A DNA stretch of 64,000 nucleotides from Terracoccus sp. 273MFTsu3.1 (GCF_000383675.1 NZ_KB911821.1:868001-932000); one strand, 5' to 3'. Numbered from the stretch's first letter, positions 37,245 to 46,918 are shown. Made by a program: numbers and translations. The notes: generated by a model from the sequence alone, not told the origin.

Positions 37245-38681
37245 ATGACTGCGAACGTCGAGGTCGACCCGCCCACCGCTCCGACCTCCGTGCCGCCGGC
37301 GCTGACCCATCTGGAGTCCCCGGACGGCCGGTCCTTCGTGGCCCGCGGGCCCGGGAGCGAACGCCCGCTGCCGGGCGACTACCTCGAGCTCGACGGCGAG
37401 GAGGGCATCCTCGCGTTCGTCGAGGAGGTCACGGACGAGGCGTCGGGCTCCGGCTTCGCCGCCACCGGCACGCTGGTGCAGGTCGGGGGCGGCTCCGGTT
37501 CGGGGCGACCCGCGGACTCCCCGTGGCACGAGGTCCCGGTGCGGCCGACCCGACCCGACGCCGTGCAGCGGCTGCTGTCGGCCGGCGACCCCCAGCTGCA
37601 CCTCGGCCACCTCGCGGGCCAGGAGTCGGTGGGCGTCGCGCTCGTGCCCAACCGCCTCAACCGACACACGTTCTGGTGCGGGCAGAGCGGCTCGGGCAAG
37701 ACGTACGCCCTCGGCGTGCTGCTCGAGCGGATCCTCCTGACGACCCGCCTCCCCATGGTCGTCTTCGACCCCAACAGCGACTTCGTGCGCCTGCACGAGC
37801 AGGCCGTCCAGGCCGGCTCGGAGGACGACGAGCAGGCCCACGCACTCCAGGACCGTGGGGTCGTCATCCTGCGGCCCGACGACGAGCAGAACCCGCTGCG
37901 GGTGCGCTTCACCGAGCTCACGTCCCGGGCCAAGGCCGCGGTCCTGCGTCTCGACCCGGTCGTCGACCGGGCCGAGTACAACGCGCTGCTGCGTCTCTTC
38001 GGAGGAGACTTCCAGACCGTGGACGCCGGGCAGATCGTCCCGTACCTGCGATCGCTCGGCGACCCGGACGCCGAAGCCCTGGCCCAGCGCCTGGAGAACC
38101 TCGGCCTCACCGAGTGGACGAAGACGTGGGCCTTCGGCGCCACGGCCGTGACGGACGTCATCGCGCGCCGACCGGCTGCGACGGTCGTCGACCTCGGTGG
38201 CTACGACCGGCCCGAGGAGCAGCTCACCGTGGCCCTGGCCGTCCTCGACGACCTGTGGGCCCGGCGCACCGAACGCCGCCCCCTCCTCATCGTCGTCGAC
38301 GAGGCGCACAACCTCTGCCCCCCGGAGCCCGAGACCCCCCTCGGGGTCGCGGTGCGCGACCGGCTCATCCAGATCGCCGCCGAGGGCCGCAAGTACGGCC
38401 TCTGGCTGCTCCTGTCGACCCAGCGTCCGTCGAAGGTCCACCCGGGCGTCGTGTCCCAGTGCGACAACCTGACGCTGATGCGGATGAACTCGCGGGAGGA
38501 CCTCGACCAGCTGGCGTCGGTCTTCGGGTTCGTGCCCCGCGGACTGCTCGCCCAGGCCGCTCGCTTCCGTCAGGGTGAGGCCCTGCTCGCCGGTGGCTTC
38601 GTCCCGATGCCGAGCGTCGTGCAGGTCCGTGGACGGATCACCCCGCAGGGCGGCACCGACGTCCCGGTGCCGATGCCCTGA
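37245..38681 (+). CDS. HerA-like ATPase (DUF87 type)
   Basis: 478 residues. An N-terminal beta-rich domain (about 1-125) is followed by Walker A CGQSGSGKTYALGVLLER (about 143-150) and Walker B LLIVVDEAHNLCPP (about 345-358), then sensor STQRPSK and an arginine-rich end. This is the FtsK/HerA superfamily as in helicase HerA or conjugation-like ATPases. HerA normally works with NurA; no NurA or other partner is encoded here. It might move DNA or a protein complex. The start is provisional, as no clear ribosome site precedes ATG 37245. Confidence 0.87.
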   Translation: MTANVEVDPPTAPTSVPPALTHLESPDGRSFVARGPGSERPLPGDYLELDGEEGILAFVEEVTDEASGSGFAATGTLVQVGGGSGSGRPADSPWHEVPVRPTRPDAVQRLLSAGDPQLHLGHLAGQESVGVALVPNRLNRHTFWCGQSGSGKTYALGVLLERILLTTRLPMVVFDPNSDFVRLHEQAVQAGSEDDEQAHALQDRGVVILRPDDEQNPLRVRFTELTSRAKAAVLRLDPVVDRAEYNALLRLFGGDFQTVDAGQIVPYLRSLGDPDAEALAQRLENLGLTEWTKTWAFGATAVTDVIARRPAATVVDLGGYDRPEEQLTVALAVLDDLWARRTERRPLLIVVDEAHNLCPPEPETPLGVAVRDRLIQIAAEGRKYGLWLLLSTQRPSKVHPGVVSQCDNLTLMRMNSREDLDQLASVFGFVPRGLLAQAARFRQGEALLAGGFVPMPSVVQVRGRITPQGGTDVPVPMP

Positions 38682-38717
38682 GGGCACGACCTCGGACGCC
38701 GGTCCGGCGACGCTGCG

Positions 38718-39884
38718 TCAGGCGGGCGGCGGTGGTGCCGCTACCGGGAAGGCGATGGCCTCGCCCTCGATGCGCAACCGGAGCTCGGTGCCCTTCGCGG
38801 CGATGAACGCGTTGGAGTGGCGGATGCTGATGATCTCTCCCTCGCGCGCGAGCGCCGAGGTCTCACAACCGGGTTCGCGGCTCGACGTCAGCTCGAGACG
38901 GACCGTGCTCTCGGGACCGAAGTAGTCGGTGTCGACGACGACCCCACGGATCGGTCCCTGCTCGTCGACGCGGATCTGCTCCGGTCGGAGCATCAGCTGC
39001 ACGTGTCCGCGGAGGGTCGTCGCCGCGAGCGGGACGGACCCGAGCGAGCACGTCGCCGTGTCGCCGTCGACCCACGCCTCGAGCATCACCGCGTCGCCGA
39101 GGAACTCGGCCGTGGCCCGGTCGACGGGCCGCGTGTAGACCTCGAGCGGGCTGTCGACCTGCGCCAGCAGACCGTCGCGCATCACGGCGACCTGGTCGGC
39201 GAAGCTCAGCGCCTCGGCCTGGTCGTGGGTGACGAGGACCGTCGTGATGCCGGCGTCGTGCAGCACCTTGGCCACGGTGCGCCGGGTCGCGACCCGCAGA
39301 CCCGCGTCGAGGGCCGAGAAGGACTCGTCGAGGAGCATGAGCTCGGGTTCGCGGGCGAGGGCCCGCGCGAGCGCCACCCGCTGCTGCTGCCCGCCCGAGA
39401 TCTCGTGCGGTCGCCGCGCCGCGAGCGCACTGTCGAGCGAGACCATCTCGAGCAGCTCGGCGACACGCGCCCGCACGGCCTTGCGGCCGCCGGCCAGGTC
39501 GGAGGCGTCGATGCCGAAGGCGATGTTCTGGCCGACGGTGAGGTGCGGGAAGAGCGCGCCGTCCTGGGCGACGTAGCCGACGTCGCGGTGGTGCGCGGGC
39601 ACCCAGGCGTCCGCACCGGCGAGCGCGCGCCCGCTCAGCGTGACCGAGCCCGCGTCGGCGCGCTCGAAGCCGGCGATGAGGCGCAGCAGGGTCGTCTTGC
39701 CCGAGCCCGACGGACCGACGATCGCCGTCGTGCTCCCCGGGTCGACCGACAGGGTGACGCCGCGCAGCACCTGCTGCGGGCCGAAGCTCTTCGTCAGTCC
39801 CTTGACCTCGAGACGGCCCCGGGCCGACGGGTCGTGGTAGTCGACCGGCGCGTGCGAGGAGGTCGACGGGGGTGTCGTGGTCAT
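38718..39884 (-). CDS. fbpC: Iron(III) ABC importer, ATPase subunit
   Basis: 388 residues. Walker [18 protein letters not shown] (about 58-66), ABC signature [16 protein letters not shown] (about 157), Walker [14 protein letters not shown]-loop [14 protein letters not shown], and a C-terminal TOBE-like regulatory domain (about 270-375). It powers the permease. ATGA overlap with the upstream permease gene. Last gene of the three-gene fbp unit. The permease and binding protein are of the ferric type, so iron is the likely cargo; thiamine or putrescine transporters are related but less likely. Confidence 0.93.
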   Translation of the reverse strand: MTTTPPSTSSHAPVDYHDPSARGRLEVKGLTKSFGPQQVLRGVTLSVDPGSTTAIVGPSGSGKTTLLRLIAGFERADAGSVTLSGRALAGADAWVPAHHRDVGYVAQDGALFPHLTVGQNIAFGIDASDLAGGRKAVRARVAELLEMVSLDSALAARRPHEISGGQQQRVALARALAREPELMLLDESFSALDAGLRVATRRTVAKVLHDAGITTVLVTHDQAEALSFADQVAVMRDGLLAQVDSPLEVYTRPVDRATAEFLGDAVMLEAWVDGDTATCSLGSVPLAATTLRGHVQLMLRPEQIRVDEQGPIRGVVVDTDYFGPESTVRLELTSSREPGCETSALAREGEIISIRHSNAFIAAKGTELRLRIEGEAIAFPVAAPPPPA

Positions 39885-41497
39885 TGTCCGGCCGCTTTCT
39901 TCGACTGCTGGAAGAGCAGGTAGGTCATCGGCGCCGACAGCACGACCATGAGCAGGGCGTACGGTGCGGCGCCGGCGTAGTCGATCTCGCTGCTCTTGGC
40001 CCAGAACTCCGTCGCGAGGGTACGCGTGCCGTTCGGTGCGAGCAGGAGGGTCGCCGTCAGCTCGTTGACGATGGCGAGGAAGACCAATGCGGCTCCCCCG
40101 GCCGCGGCCGGCGCCGTCAGCCGCAGCGTGACCCGGACGAATGCGCCGAGGGGACGCACCCCGAGCGCCTGAGCGGCTTCCTCGAGCTCCCGCGGCGCCT
40201 GCGCGAGCCCCGAGCGGAGACTGACCAGCGCACGCGGCAGGAAGAGCAGCACGTAGGCCGCGACGAGGACGACGGCCGTCTGGTAGAACGCCGGCAGGAA
40301 GCGGATGCTCACGGTGACGAAGGCGAGGCCGACGACGATGCCGGGCATCGAGCTCGTGATGTAGTTGGACAGCTCGAGGGAGCGGGTGAACCAGCTCGGT
40401 CGGCGCACCGCGAGGAAGGCCATCGGGAAGGCGACGAGCGTCGTCGCCGCTGCACCGGCCACGCCGTAGAGCAGCGTCTGGAGCAGGGCCGGGACGATCT
40501 CGTCGGGGGCCCAGATCTCCGATCCGCCGAGCACGACCCAACGGACGACGAACCACATCGGGACGCCGACGGCGAGCACGACGAGGAGCAGGAGCGCGAG
40601 CTGCGCCGGCACGTGGAGCCGGCGGAGCGGCATACGCCCCGGGGCCGCCTGCCCGCCGGAGCCGACGCGGGCGTAGCGAGCGGTGCCGCGGCTGCGGACC
40701 TCGGCGACGAGCAGCAGCAGACACAGGACGACGAGGACGCTGGCGAGCATGTTGCCGGCCGCGCCGTTGAAGGTCGACTGGTACTGCACCATGATCGCCG
40801 TCGTGAACGTGTCGAAGCGGATCATGGCGAAGGCACCGTACTCGGCGAGCAGGTGCAGTCCGACGAGCAGCGCGCCACCCGTCATCGCGAGACGCAGCTG
40901 GGGCAGCACGACGCGGCGGAAGACCTGCCACGGTCCGAGCCCGAAGGAGGCCGCGGACTCCTCGAGCGAGGGGTCGAGGCGGCTCAGGGTCGCCGCCGCC
41001 GGGATGTAGACGAGTGGGAAGTACGACAGCACCGAGATGAGCACGCCCGACCAGAGGCCGGCGAGGGACGGCACGGCCGACACCCACCCGTAGCTGTTGA
41101 CGAACGCCGGGATGGCAAGCGGCGCGGCCAGCGCGAGTGCCCAGAACCTGTTGCCGCGCAAGGCGGTCCGCTCGACGAGCCAGGCGCCACCGACGCCGAG
41201 GACGAGGCACAGCGGCACGGAGACGGCCATGAGCAGGATGGTGTTGAGGAGCAGCTCACCGACGCGCGCTCGGAAGATGAGACTGACCGCGGTATCCCAC
41301 CCGGTGGCGACCGTCATGGCGATGACGTAGCCGAGGGGCACGAGCGAGAAGAGCGCGATGAGCACGGCGATGACCGCGAGGGCGGGCGGTCGCCGACGCC
41401 CGGACGCCGGGCCCGGGCGGGTGCCCGGGCCCGGCGTGGGAGCCGTGCCGGTGCCGGACGCGCGGTGCGCGCCGGGTGCGGTGAGGTCGGTGGTCAC
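39881..41497 (-). CDS. fbpB: Iron(III) ABC importer, fused two-domain permease
   Basis: 538 residues with about twelve membrane spans in two homologous halves. Each half has the EAA loop facing the ATPase: [20 protein letters not shown] in the first and [20 protein letters not shown] in the second. This fused arrangement is characteristic of FbpB/SfuB-type ferric permeases. GTG start; 7 bases separate it from the binding protein stop upstream, and the ATPase gene overlaps by ATGA downstream. Confidence 0.93.
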   Translation of the reverse strand: MTTDLTAPGAHRASGTGTAPTPGPGTRPGPASGRRRPPALAVIAVLIALFSLVPLGYVIAMTVATGWDTAVSLIFRARVGELLLNTILLMAVSVPLCLVLGVGGAWLVERTALRGNRFWALALAAPLAIPAFVNSYGWVSAVPSLAGLWSGVLISVLSYFPLVYIPAAATLSRLDPSLEESAASFGLGPWQVFRRVVLPQLRLAMTGGALLVGLHLLAEYGAFAMIRFDTFTTAIMVQYQSTFNGAAGNMLASVLVVLCLLLLVAEVRSRGTARYARVGSGGQAAPGRMPLRRLHVPAQLALLLLVVLAVGVPMWFVVRWVVLGGSEIWAPDEIVPALLQTLLYGVAGAAATTLVAFPMAFLAVRRPSWFTRSLELSNYITSSMPGIVVGLAFVTVSIRFLPAFYQTAVVLVAAYVLLFLPRALVSLRSGLAQAPRELEEAAQALGVRPLGAFVRVTLRLTAPAAAGGAALVFLAIVNELTATLLLAPNGTRTLATEFWAKSSEIDYAGAAPYALLMVVLSAPMTYLLFQQSKKAAGQ

Positions 41498-41504
41498 CCG
41501 AGAA

Positions 41505-42545
41505 CTACAGCAGACCCGCCTTGGTCATCAGATCGGTGACCGTGGCGGAGTTGAGCTTGGCGGGGTCGACCGTCGGGGCCTGGAGGTCCTTCAGGGGCAC
41601 GAGCGCCGGGTTGGAAGGCACGTCGGAGCCGATGGCGTACTCGAAGGAGGTGCCCTTCTGGAGGACCTCCTGCCCGGCCTTGCCGGTGACGAACTTCAGG
41701 AAGGACTGGGCGGCCGCGGCGTTCTTCGAGGCCTTGAGCACGCCACCACCGGAGACGGACACGAAGGCGCCCGGGTCCTGGTTCTTGAAGTAGTGGGTGC
41801 CGACGTTGGCCGAGTTCTCGCCGGTCTTCGCCTGGTCCCCGTAGTAGTAGTAGTGGTAGATCAGCGCGGTCTCGACCTCGCCGGAGTTGACCGCCTTCAT
41901 CGCGGTGCTGTTGCCCTTGTAGGCCTTGGCGTTGGTCTTCATCGCGGTGAGCCAGTCGTTCGTCACCGTCTCGCCCTTGAGCTCGAGCAGTGCCGAGACG
42001 ATGGCCTGGAAGTCGGCGCCGGAGGGCGAGGCCGCCCAGCGGCCCTTCCACTCGGGCTTGGCGAGGTCGAGCATCGAGGCAGGGAGCTGGTTCTCCTGCA
42101 GCTTGCGCTTGTCGTAGACGAGGACCGTCGAGCGGGCCGCGATCCCGGTCCACTTGCCGGTGGACGGGCGGAACCCGGCGGGGACCTGGTCGAGGGTGGC
42201 CTTGTCGACGTCGGCGAAGAGCCCGGCGTTCTCGACCTGCGTCATGGCGGGGCTGTTCTCGGTGAGGAAGACGTCGGCCGGCGACGCCGCGCCCTCCTGG
42301 ACGATCTGGTTGGACATCTCGGAGTCGTCGCCGTTGCGGACGGTGACCTTGATGCCGGTCTGCTTCGTGAACGCGTCGACCCACTCCTTGGTGAGGCTCT
42401 CGTGCTGCGCGTTGTAGACGGTGATGCTGCCCGATCCGTCGGTCGCGCCGTTGCCGGAGGAGGAGCCGGAGCCGCAGGCCGTCAGGGCGAGGGCGCCGGC
42501 GGCCGCGATGGCGACGCCGATGGTGGTGCGGGGGCGGGAGGTCAT
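41505..42545 (-). CDS. fbpA: Iron(III) ABC importer, substrate-binding lipoprotein
   Basis: 346 residues. Signal peptide with lipobox LTACG (Cys24), then [20 protein letters not shown], the start of class D/FbpA-type binding proteins. Tyr-rich [12 protein letters not shown] at about residue 220-230 holds the tyrosine pair that binds ferric ion in FbpA/FutA. KQNQ-type synergistic-anion residues are not resolved. A DtxR/IdeR-type box lies 59-77 bases upstream, so low iron should induce it. First gene of the fbpABC unit. Confidence 0.95.
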   Translation of the reverse strand: MTSRPRTTIGVAIAAAGALALTACGSGSSSGNGATDGSGSITVYNAQHESLTKEWVDAFTKQTGIKVTVRNGDDSEMSNQIVQEGAASPADVFLTENSPAMTQVENAGLFADVDKATLDQVPAGFRPSTGKWTGIAARSTVLVYDKRKLQENQLPASMLDLAKPEWKGRWAASPSGADFQAIVSALLELKGETVTNDWLTAMKTNAKAYKGNSTAMKAVNSGEVETALIYHYYYYGDQAKTGENSANVGTHYFKNQDPGAFVSVSGGGVLKASKNAAAAQSFLKFVTGKAGQEVLQKGTSFEYAIGSDVPSNPALVPLKDLQAPTVDPAKLNSATVTDLMTKAGLL

Positions 42546-42603
42546 GTGAGCTGCCTTCGTGGATCCGGAGGGGCGCGCCGGTCCCGTCGGACGGCGCGCC
42601 TGA

Positions 42604-42622
42604 GTAGGTAAGCCTTACCTTA
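42604..42622 (-). promoter_or_regulatory. DtxR/IdeR-type iron box
   Basis: Reading leftward: TAAGGTAAGGCTTACCTAC, which fits the 19-base iron-box consensus TWAGGTWAGSCTWACCTWA at all but one position. It is upstream of fbpA and about 55 bases upstream of the divergent lsr2 start. Repression of fbpABC when iron-loaded is the expected role. It also overlaps the likely fbpA -10/-35 region. Confidence 0.9.
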
Positions 42623-42664
42623 CACACGGTTGGGAGTGCCTCCGTCCACCCCCCGGCGGCCCAC

Positions 42665-42676
42665 TAGGCTCGTCCC
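42665..42676 (+). promoter_or_regulatory. lsr2 -10 box, leaderless start
   Basis: TAGGCT at 42665-42670 is followed by six bases and then the lsr2 ATG at 42677. This is the classical geometry for a leaderless actinobacterial mRNA starting at the A of ATG. No Shine-Dalgarno is present. Confidence 0.75.
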
Positions 42677-43021
42677 ATGCGCCGGACCATCGTCTCCCTC
42701 GTCGACGACCTCGACGGCACCGAGGCCGCCGAGACCGTCACCTTCGGCATCGACGGGAACTCCTTCGAGATCGACCTCTCCGAGGTGAACGCCGACGCCC
42801 TCCGCGGGGCGCTCGAGGGCTGGGTGGCCCGAGCCCGGCGCGCCGGGGACGAGCGCCGGACGCACACGGCACCCGCGCGGTCGACGACGGTGCTGCCCGC
42901 GGTGGGCGAGTCCCGCAACGCGTTGATCCGGGCCTGGGCGGCCGAGACGGGACACCACGCCCCCGCACGCGGGCGGATCCCACAGGCCGTGGTCACGGCG
43001 TACGACGACGCCCACCGGTAG
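42677..43021 (+). CDS. lsr2: Lsr2 nucleoid-associated silencing protein
   Basis: 114 residues. N-terminal dimerisation domain with IVSLVDDLDGTEAAETVTFG and FEIDLSEVNADALRGALEGW; linker; C-terminal DNA-binding domain with ESRNALIRAWAAETGH, ending in PARGRIPQAVVTAYDDAH, where R-G-R is the AT-minor-groove motif. Lsr2 coats and silences AT-rich or foreign DNA. The length is normal. Many actinomycetes have more than one lsr2; whether this is the main copy is not known. Confidence 0.95.
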   Translation: MRRTIVSLVDDLDGTEAAETVTFGIDGNSFEIDLSEVNADALRGALEGWVARARRAGDERRTHTAPARSTTVLPAVGESRNALIRAWAAETGHHAPARGRIPQAVVTAYDDAHR

Positions 43022-43074
43022 CCGGTCGTTGGCACGTCGCCGGGACCCGGCGTCTCGGCGGACCGCGTCAGCGG

Positions 43075-43290
43075 CTACGCCTGCGGGCGGTCGTGGTACT
43101 CCTGCTCGGTCACCTGCTTGCCGTGCACCCAGTACTGGACCGAGCCGTCCTCGGCCTCGACGGCCGGGCCGTCGAGCCGGTGCAGCCGCGCGGCCGTGAA
43201 GTAGAGGGTGTCTCCCCGCGCGACGATGACCTTGTCGTAGCCGCCCGTGGGGTGGCGGGTTCCGCTTCTCCATTCGGGCTGCGACGTCAC
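43075..43290 (-). CDS. Small protein with HRLDGPA-type repeat motif
   Basis: 71 residues from a GTG. LHRLDGPAVEAEDGSVQYWV then HGKQVT matches the short H-R-x-D-G-P-A/W-V-x-G-K motif repeated in phage and actinobacterial proteins of unknown role. Only one repeat is present. Convergent with lsr2; 66 bases from the PhyH gene. No function can be assigned. Confidence 0.65.
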   Translation of the reverse strand: MTSQPEWRSGTRHPTGGYDKVIVARGDTLYFTAARLHRLDGPAVEAEDGSVQYWVHGKQVTEQEYHDRPQA

Positions 43291-43356
43291 GGTGCTGGGG
43301 TCTCCGGATCTGCTGGTGGACGGTCAGGGTGTGGGGTCAGGTTACTGCGCCCCTCG

Positions 43357-44538
43357 TCAGTGGCTGTCACGCCCGGACAGCTGGCGCGTCAGGGCGGCGC
43401 GCAGCTCGTCGAGGGGCTGGTCGGCGGCGAGGGCCTCGGTGACCAGCTCGGCCTGCGTCCGCGGCGAGAGGCCGTCGACGGGCTGGTCGCGGTCGAGGTT
43501 CGTCGGGAACGCATAGCCCTCGGCGCTCGCGGCGACGACGTTGCCGAGTTCTCGCGGCGTCATCCCGGCAGAGCGCGCCGCCACCAGTGCCGGGTGGATC
43601 GCCTCGACGACCCGCGCGCGGTCGACGGTCTCCATCGCCCTGCCGAAGGCCGAGCTGACCTGCAGCAGGTTGGCCATCCGGCGCACGTCCGTCGTGTGGT
43701 TCGTGCCCGCGGCGTGGAGCAGCGCGGGGTTGAAGAAGACGGCGTCACCGGCCGACAGCGGCAGCTGCACGTGGTGGGCCACGAAATAGGACTGGAACTC
43801 GGGCTGCTGGTAGGCGACGTAGCCGTGCGTGTACTTCTGGCTGTGCGGCAGGTAGAGCGTCGGACCGGACTCCACCGGCATGTCGACGTGCGCGACGGCG
43901 CCCTGCAGGGTCAGCGCCTGGGAGAGGGCGTGGACGTGCGACGGGTAGCGGGCGCACGTCTCGGCGGACTGGAAGCCCAGGTGGTAGTCGCGGTGCACCG
44001 TCTGCCCGGCGCCGCCGGGGTTGACGACGTTGAGCTGCGAGGTGACCTGGTAGCCCGGCCCGAGCCACGCCTGCGCGGCGAGCGCGACGGCGTCGTTGGC
44101 GTAGTAGTCGACGAACGCCCCGGGGTCGGCCACGGCGAGCTTCTCGAGGGCGTTCCAGATGCGGTCGTTGGCGCCCGGCTTCGCGAAGTGGTCGCCCGCG
44201 GCGGTGCCGCTCGCGCGCTGCTCGGCGATCATCCGCTCGAAGGCGGCGGTCGCCCGGTCCAGGGGCTCGGTCCCGAAAGCGCCTGCGAGCACGACGATTC
44301 CGGGGCCGTCGGACAGGGCCCGCGCCAGCTCGGCCTGGACGTCACGCCTGGTCGCGTCGTCCGCCACGGTATGCCGCAGCGTGGCCCAGTCGTAGACGAG
44401 CACCTCCTGCTCGACGCGGTTCGCGTGCGGGTAGTCGGCGAGGTCGGTGCGCTCGGCGAGCACCTCGAGCAGGTCGGGCAGACGGGCGTCCTCGGGACGG
44501 ATCCAGCCCGGGCGTGAGCTGGTCGACGTGGTGGTCAT
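43357..44538 (-). CDS. Phytanoyl-CoA dioxygenase (PhyH) family oxygenase
   Basis: 393 residues, Fe(II)/2-oxoglutarate dioxygenase. The iron-binding H-x-D is TVHRDYHLGF (about 190); the distal His is in NPALLHAAGTNHTTDVRRM, with the following Arg for 2-oxoglutarate (about 275-285). An extra helical C-terminus (about 300-393) is unusual for the core family. It would hydroxylate a small molecule, for instance a sugar or inositol derivative as the neighbours suggest. Divergent from a LacI regulator and sharing a candidate operator at 44652-44671. Confidence 0.92.
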   Translation of the reverse strand: MTTTSTSSRPGWIRPEDARLPDLLEVLAERTDLADYPHANRVEQEVLVYDWATLRHTVADDATRRDVQAELARALSDGPGIVVLAGAFGTEPLDRATAAFERMIAEQRASGTAAGDHFAKPGANDRIWNALEKLAVADPGAFVDYYANDAVALAAQAWLGPGYQVTSQLNVVNPGGAGQTVHRDYHLGFQSAETCARYPSHVHALSQALTLQGAVAHVDMPVESGPTLYLPHSQKYTHGYVAYQQPEFQSYFVAHHVQLPLSAGDAVFFNPALLHAAGTNHTTDVRRMANLLQVSSAFGRAMETVDRARVVEAIHPALVAARSAGMTPRELGNVVAASAEGYAFPTNLDRDQPVDGLSPRTQAELVTEALAADQPLDELRAALTRQLSGRDSH

Positions 44539-44651
44539 GGGGCCCTCCTCGGGCGGATCGACGGTGATCGGGGGCCGGCGGTGCGCCGCTCGGGCGGCGC
44601 TTGCCGTGCCTCAAGGATGCGGTCCGCGGCGTCGTCGACGACCCAGCGGAT

Positions 44652-44671
44652 GACCTCAGAAACACCTCAGG
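44652..44671. promoter_or_regulatory. Candidate LacI-family operator (PhyH/LacI promoter)
   Basis: Reads on the minus strand as CCTGAGGTGTTTCTGAGGTC: two CTGAGG half-sites in direct order five bases apart. A near copy lies before the Gfo/Idh operon (45769-45788). It lies 29 bases before the LacI ATG. Shared operator is inferred. Confidence 0.6.
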
Positions 44672-44699
44672 CCATGGCGCTCGGTACTACGCTCCGGAG

Positions 44700-45752
44700 A
44701 TGGTCGAGCACCGTGCCAGGTCGCACCGCGTCCGTGACATCGCCGAGCAGTCCGGCCTGTCCGAGGCGACCATCGACCGGGTGCTCCACGGGCGGCCCGG
44801 CGCGAGCGCGCGGGCGGTGCGGGCCGTCGAGCAGGCCGTGCTCGACCTCGACCGCCAGCAGACCCAGCTGCGGCTCGCGGCCAGGACCCTGCTGCTCGAC
44901 GTCGTCATCCAGGCTCCCTCGCGCTTCAGCTCGGCCGTCCGGTCCGCCCTCGAGGACGAGCTGCCGGCCTTGCGCCCGGCTGCGGTGCGGGCCCGATTCC
45001 ACCTGCGCGAGAACGCCGACGTCGACGCCGCCGTCGAGCTGCTCGACGGCCTCGGGCGGCGCGGACGCATCTGCCACGGCGTCGTGCTCAAGGCGCCCGA
45101 CGACCCGGCCGTGGCCGCCGCCGTGGGCCGCCTGGCGGGGCGCGGCATCCCCGTCGTCACGCTCGTCACCGACGTGCGCGACAGCGCGCGGGTGGCGTAC
45201 GTCGGGCTCGACAACGCCGCGGCCGGGGCCACCGCCGCCTACCTCGTGTCGCAGGTGCTCGGCGACCGGCCCGGAGACGTGCTGCTGAGCCTCAGCCGGT
45301 CGTTCTTCTTCGGCGAGCGCGAGCGGGCCGAGGCCTTCACCGCCGCCCTCGGCCGCCTGGCGCCGGGCCGGCGCGTGCACACGATCACGGACAGCGACGG
45401 CCTCGACGCGACGACGGCCTCCCTCGTCGGCGAGGTGCTCAGGTCCGAGCCGGACGTCCGCGCGGTCTACTCCGTCGGCGGCGGCAACCGCGCCCTCGTC
45501 GGCGCCTTCGACGCGGCGGGGCGGCCACCGCGCGTCTTCATCGGCCACGACCTCGACGAGGACAACCTCGACCTGCTGCGTTCGGGAGCCCTGACCGCCG
45601 TGCTCCACCACGACCTCCACGCCGACATGCGGGCCGGCGTGCGCCAGGTCATGCGCGCCCACCGTCTCGTGCCCGGGGCGCCCACCTCGGTCGCGGCGAA
45701 CGTCGAGGTCGTGACGGCATACAACATCCCCCCGCGCATCCACGCGCACTGA
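44700..45752 (+). CDS. LacI-family transcription regulator
   Basis: 350 residues. HRVRDIAEQSGLSEATIDRV then LHGRPGAS is the LacI HTH and hinge; the rest is a two-lobed periplasmic-binding-type domain, with GLDNAAAGATAAYLVSQVL and FIGHDLDEDNLDLLRSGALT as the sugar-contact loops. It probably binds a sugar or cyclitol and controls both the divergent PhyH gene and the downstream dehydrogenase operon. Start at ATG 44700 follows CGGAG. The gene ends in CACTGAGGTCC, again carrying the CTGAGG half-site. Confidence 0.92.
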   Translation: MVEHRARSHRVRDIAEQSGLSEATIDRVLHGRPGASARAVRAVEQAVLDLDRQQTQLRLAARTLLLDVVIQAPSRFSSAVRSALEDELPALRPAAVRARFHLRENADVDAAVELLDGLGRRGRICHGVVLKAPDDPAVAAAVGRLAGRGIPVVTLVTDVRDSARVAYVGLDNAAAGATAAYLVSQVLGDRPGDVLLSLSRSFFFGERERAEAFTAALGRLAPGRRVHTITDSDGLDATTASLVGEVLRSEPDVRAVYSVGGGNRALVGAFDAAGRPPRVFIGHDLDEDNLDLLRSGALTAVLHHDLHADMRAGVRQVMRAHRLVPGAPTSVAANVEVVTAYNIPPRIHAH

Positions 45753-45768
45753 GGTCCACCCCGGAGAC

Positions 45769-45788
45769 GCTGAGGTCTTTCTGACGGG
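45769..45788. promoter_or_regulatory. Candidate LacI-family operator (Gfo/Idh operon)
   Basis: CTGAGGTCTTTCTGACG at 45770-45786 matches the divergent operator core CTGAGGTGTTTCTGAGG at 15 of 17 positions. It precedes the first dehydrogenase start by about 125 bases. A third CTGAGGT occurs at 45749, at the stop of the regulator gene. Confidence 0.55.
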
Positions 45789-45913
45789 TCCGAGCGGGCC
45801 CACGGGGGTGCGGCAGCCCGCACGCTGGGGTCATCAACCGGGACCACGACGTCCTCGGTCGCCTCGGCGGACCGGGTGCCGTGGCACCGACACCCCCGCC
45901 CCCAGGAGCTCCC

Positions 45914-46918
45914 ATGCGTCTCGGCCTCATCGGTCTCGGCCGGATCGGCTCGTTCCACGCCGACACCCTCTCCCAGCTGCCCGACGTCGAGTCCCTCGTC
46001 GTCACCGACGTGGTCGCGGAGGCGACGCGGGCCGTCGCCGAGCGGGTCGGGGCCGACCGGGCCGACTCGCCGGCCGCCCTGCTCGCCAGCGGGGTCGACG
46101 GGATCGTCATCGCGGCCGCCACCGGCGCGCACACGGAGCTCATCCGGGCCGGGGTCGAGGCCGGAGTGCCCGTCTTCTGCGAGAAGCCCCTGTCCGGCGA
46201 CCTCGGCGAGGCCGCGGCGATCGCCCGCTTCGTCACCGAGCGCGGTGCGGACGTGCAGGTCGGCTACCCGCGCCGCTTCGACCCGGCCTTCAGCGCCGCC
46301 CGGCAGGCCGTCGAGACCGGCGAGCTCGGCTGGGTCCACACGGTGCGGTCGACGACCCTCGACCCGGCACCGGCGCCCCGCGCCTACCTCAAGACCTCCG
46401 GCGGGATCTTCCGCGACTGCAGCGTCCACGACTTCGACACCGTCCGGTGGGTCACCGGGAGGGAGGTCATCGAGGTCTACGCGACGGGGAGCGCCCGGGG
46501 CGACGAGCTCTTCGCCGAGCTCGGCGACGTCGCCACCGCGGCGACCCTGCTGACCTTCGACGACGGTGCGACCGCGGTCGTGTCGAACACCCGCTACAAC
46601 CCGCGCGGCTACGACGTGCGCCTCGAGCTGCACGGCACCGAGGACAGTGTCGCGGCGGGCTGGAGCGACACCACCCCGCTGCGCAACCTCGAGCCCGGGG
46701 CCACCTGGCCCGCCGGTCCGCCGGCCACCTTCTTCATCGACCGGCTCACGGCCGCCTTCCGCGCCGAGCTGCAGGCGTTCACCGACGTCGTCGCCGGGCG
46801 ACGGACCTCACCGTGCACGGTGGACGACGCGTTGGCCGTGGCGCATGTCGCCGAGGCCGCCGTGCTGTCGTTGCGCGAGCACCGCCCGGTGCGCGTGGAC
46901 GAGGTCAGGCTCCCGTGA
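45914..46918 (+). CDS. Gfo/Idh/MocA-family dehydrogenase, inositol dehydrogenase-like
   Basis: 334 residues. MRLGLIGLGRIGSFHADTL is the GxGxxG NAD site, VPVFCEKPLSGDL has the E-K-P signature with catalytic Lys, and GGIFRDCSVHDFDTVRWVTG has the substrate His/Asp pair typical of myo-inositol 2-dehydrogenases. AGGAG precedes the ATG. It likely oxidises a hydroxyl of a sugar or cyclitol using NAD. GTGA overlap with the second dehydrogenase. Two such enzymes in one operon suggest successive or reciprocal redox steps. Confidence 0.9.
   Translation: MRLGLIGLGRIGSFHADTLSQLPDVESLVVTDVVAEATRAVAERVGADRADSPAALLASGVDGIVIAAATGAHTELIRAGVEAGVPVFCEKPLSGDLGEAAAIARFVTERGADVQVGYPRRFDPAFSAARQAVETGELGWVHTVRSTTLDPAPAPRAYLKTSGGIFRDCSVHDFDTVRWVTGREVIEVYATGSARGDELFAELGDVATAATLLTFDDGATAVVSNTRYNPRGYDVRLELHGTEDSVAAGWSDTTPLRNLEPGATWPAGPPATFFIDRLTAAFRAELQAFTDVVAGRRTSPCTVDDALAVAHVAEAAVLSLREHRPVRVDEVRLP

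Noticed and set aside
37245-38681. HerA gene as part of a defence island
   Set aside because: No nuclease, SIR2, methylase or other defence gene adjoins it.
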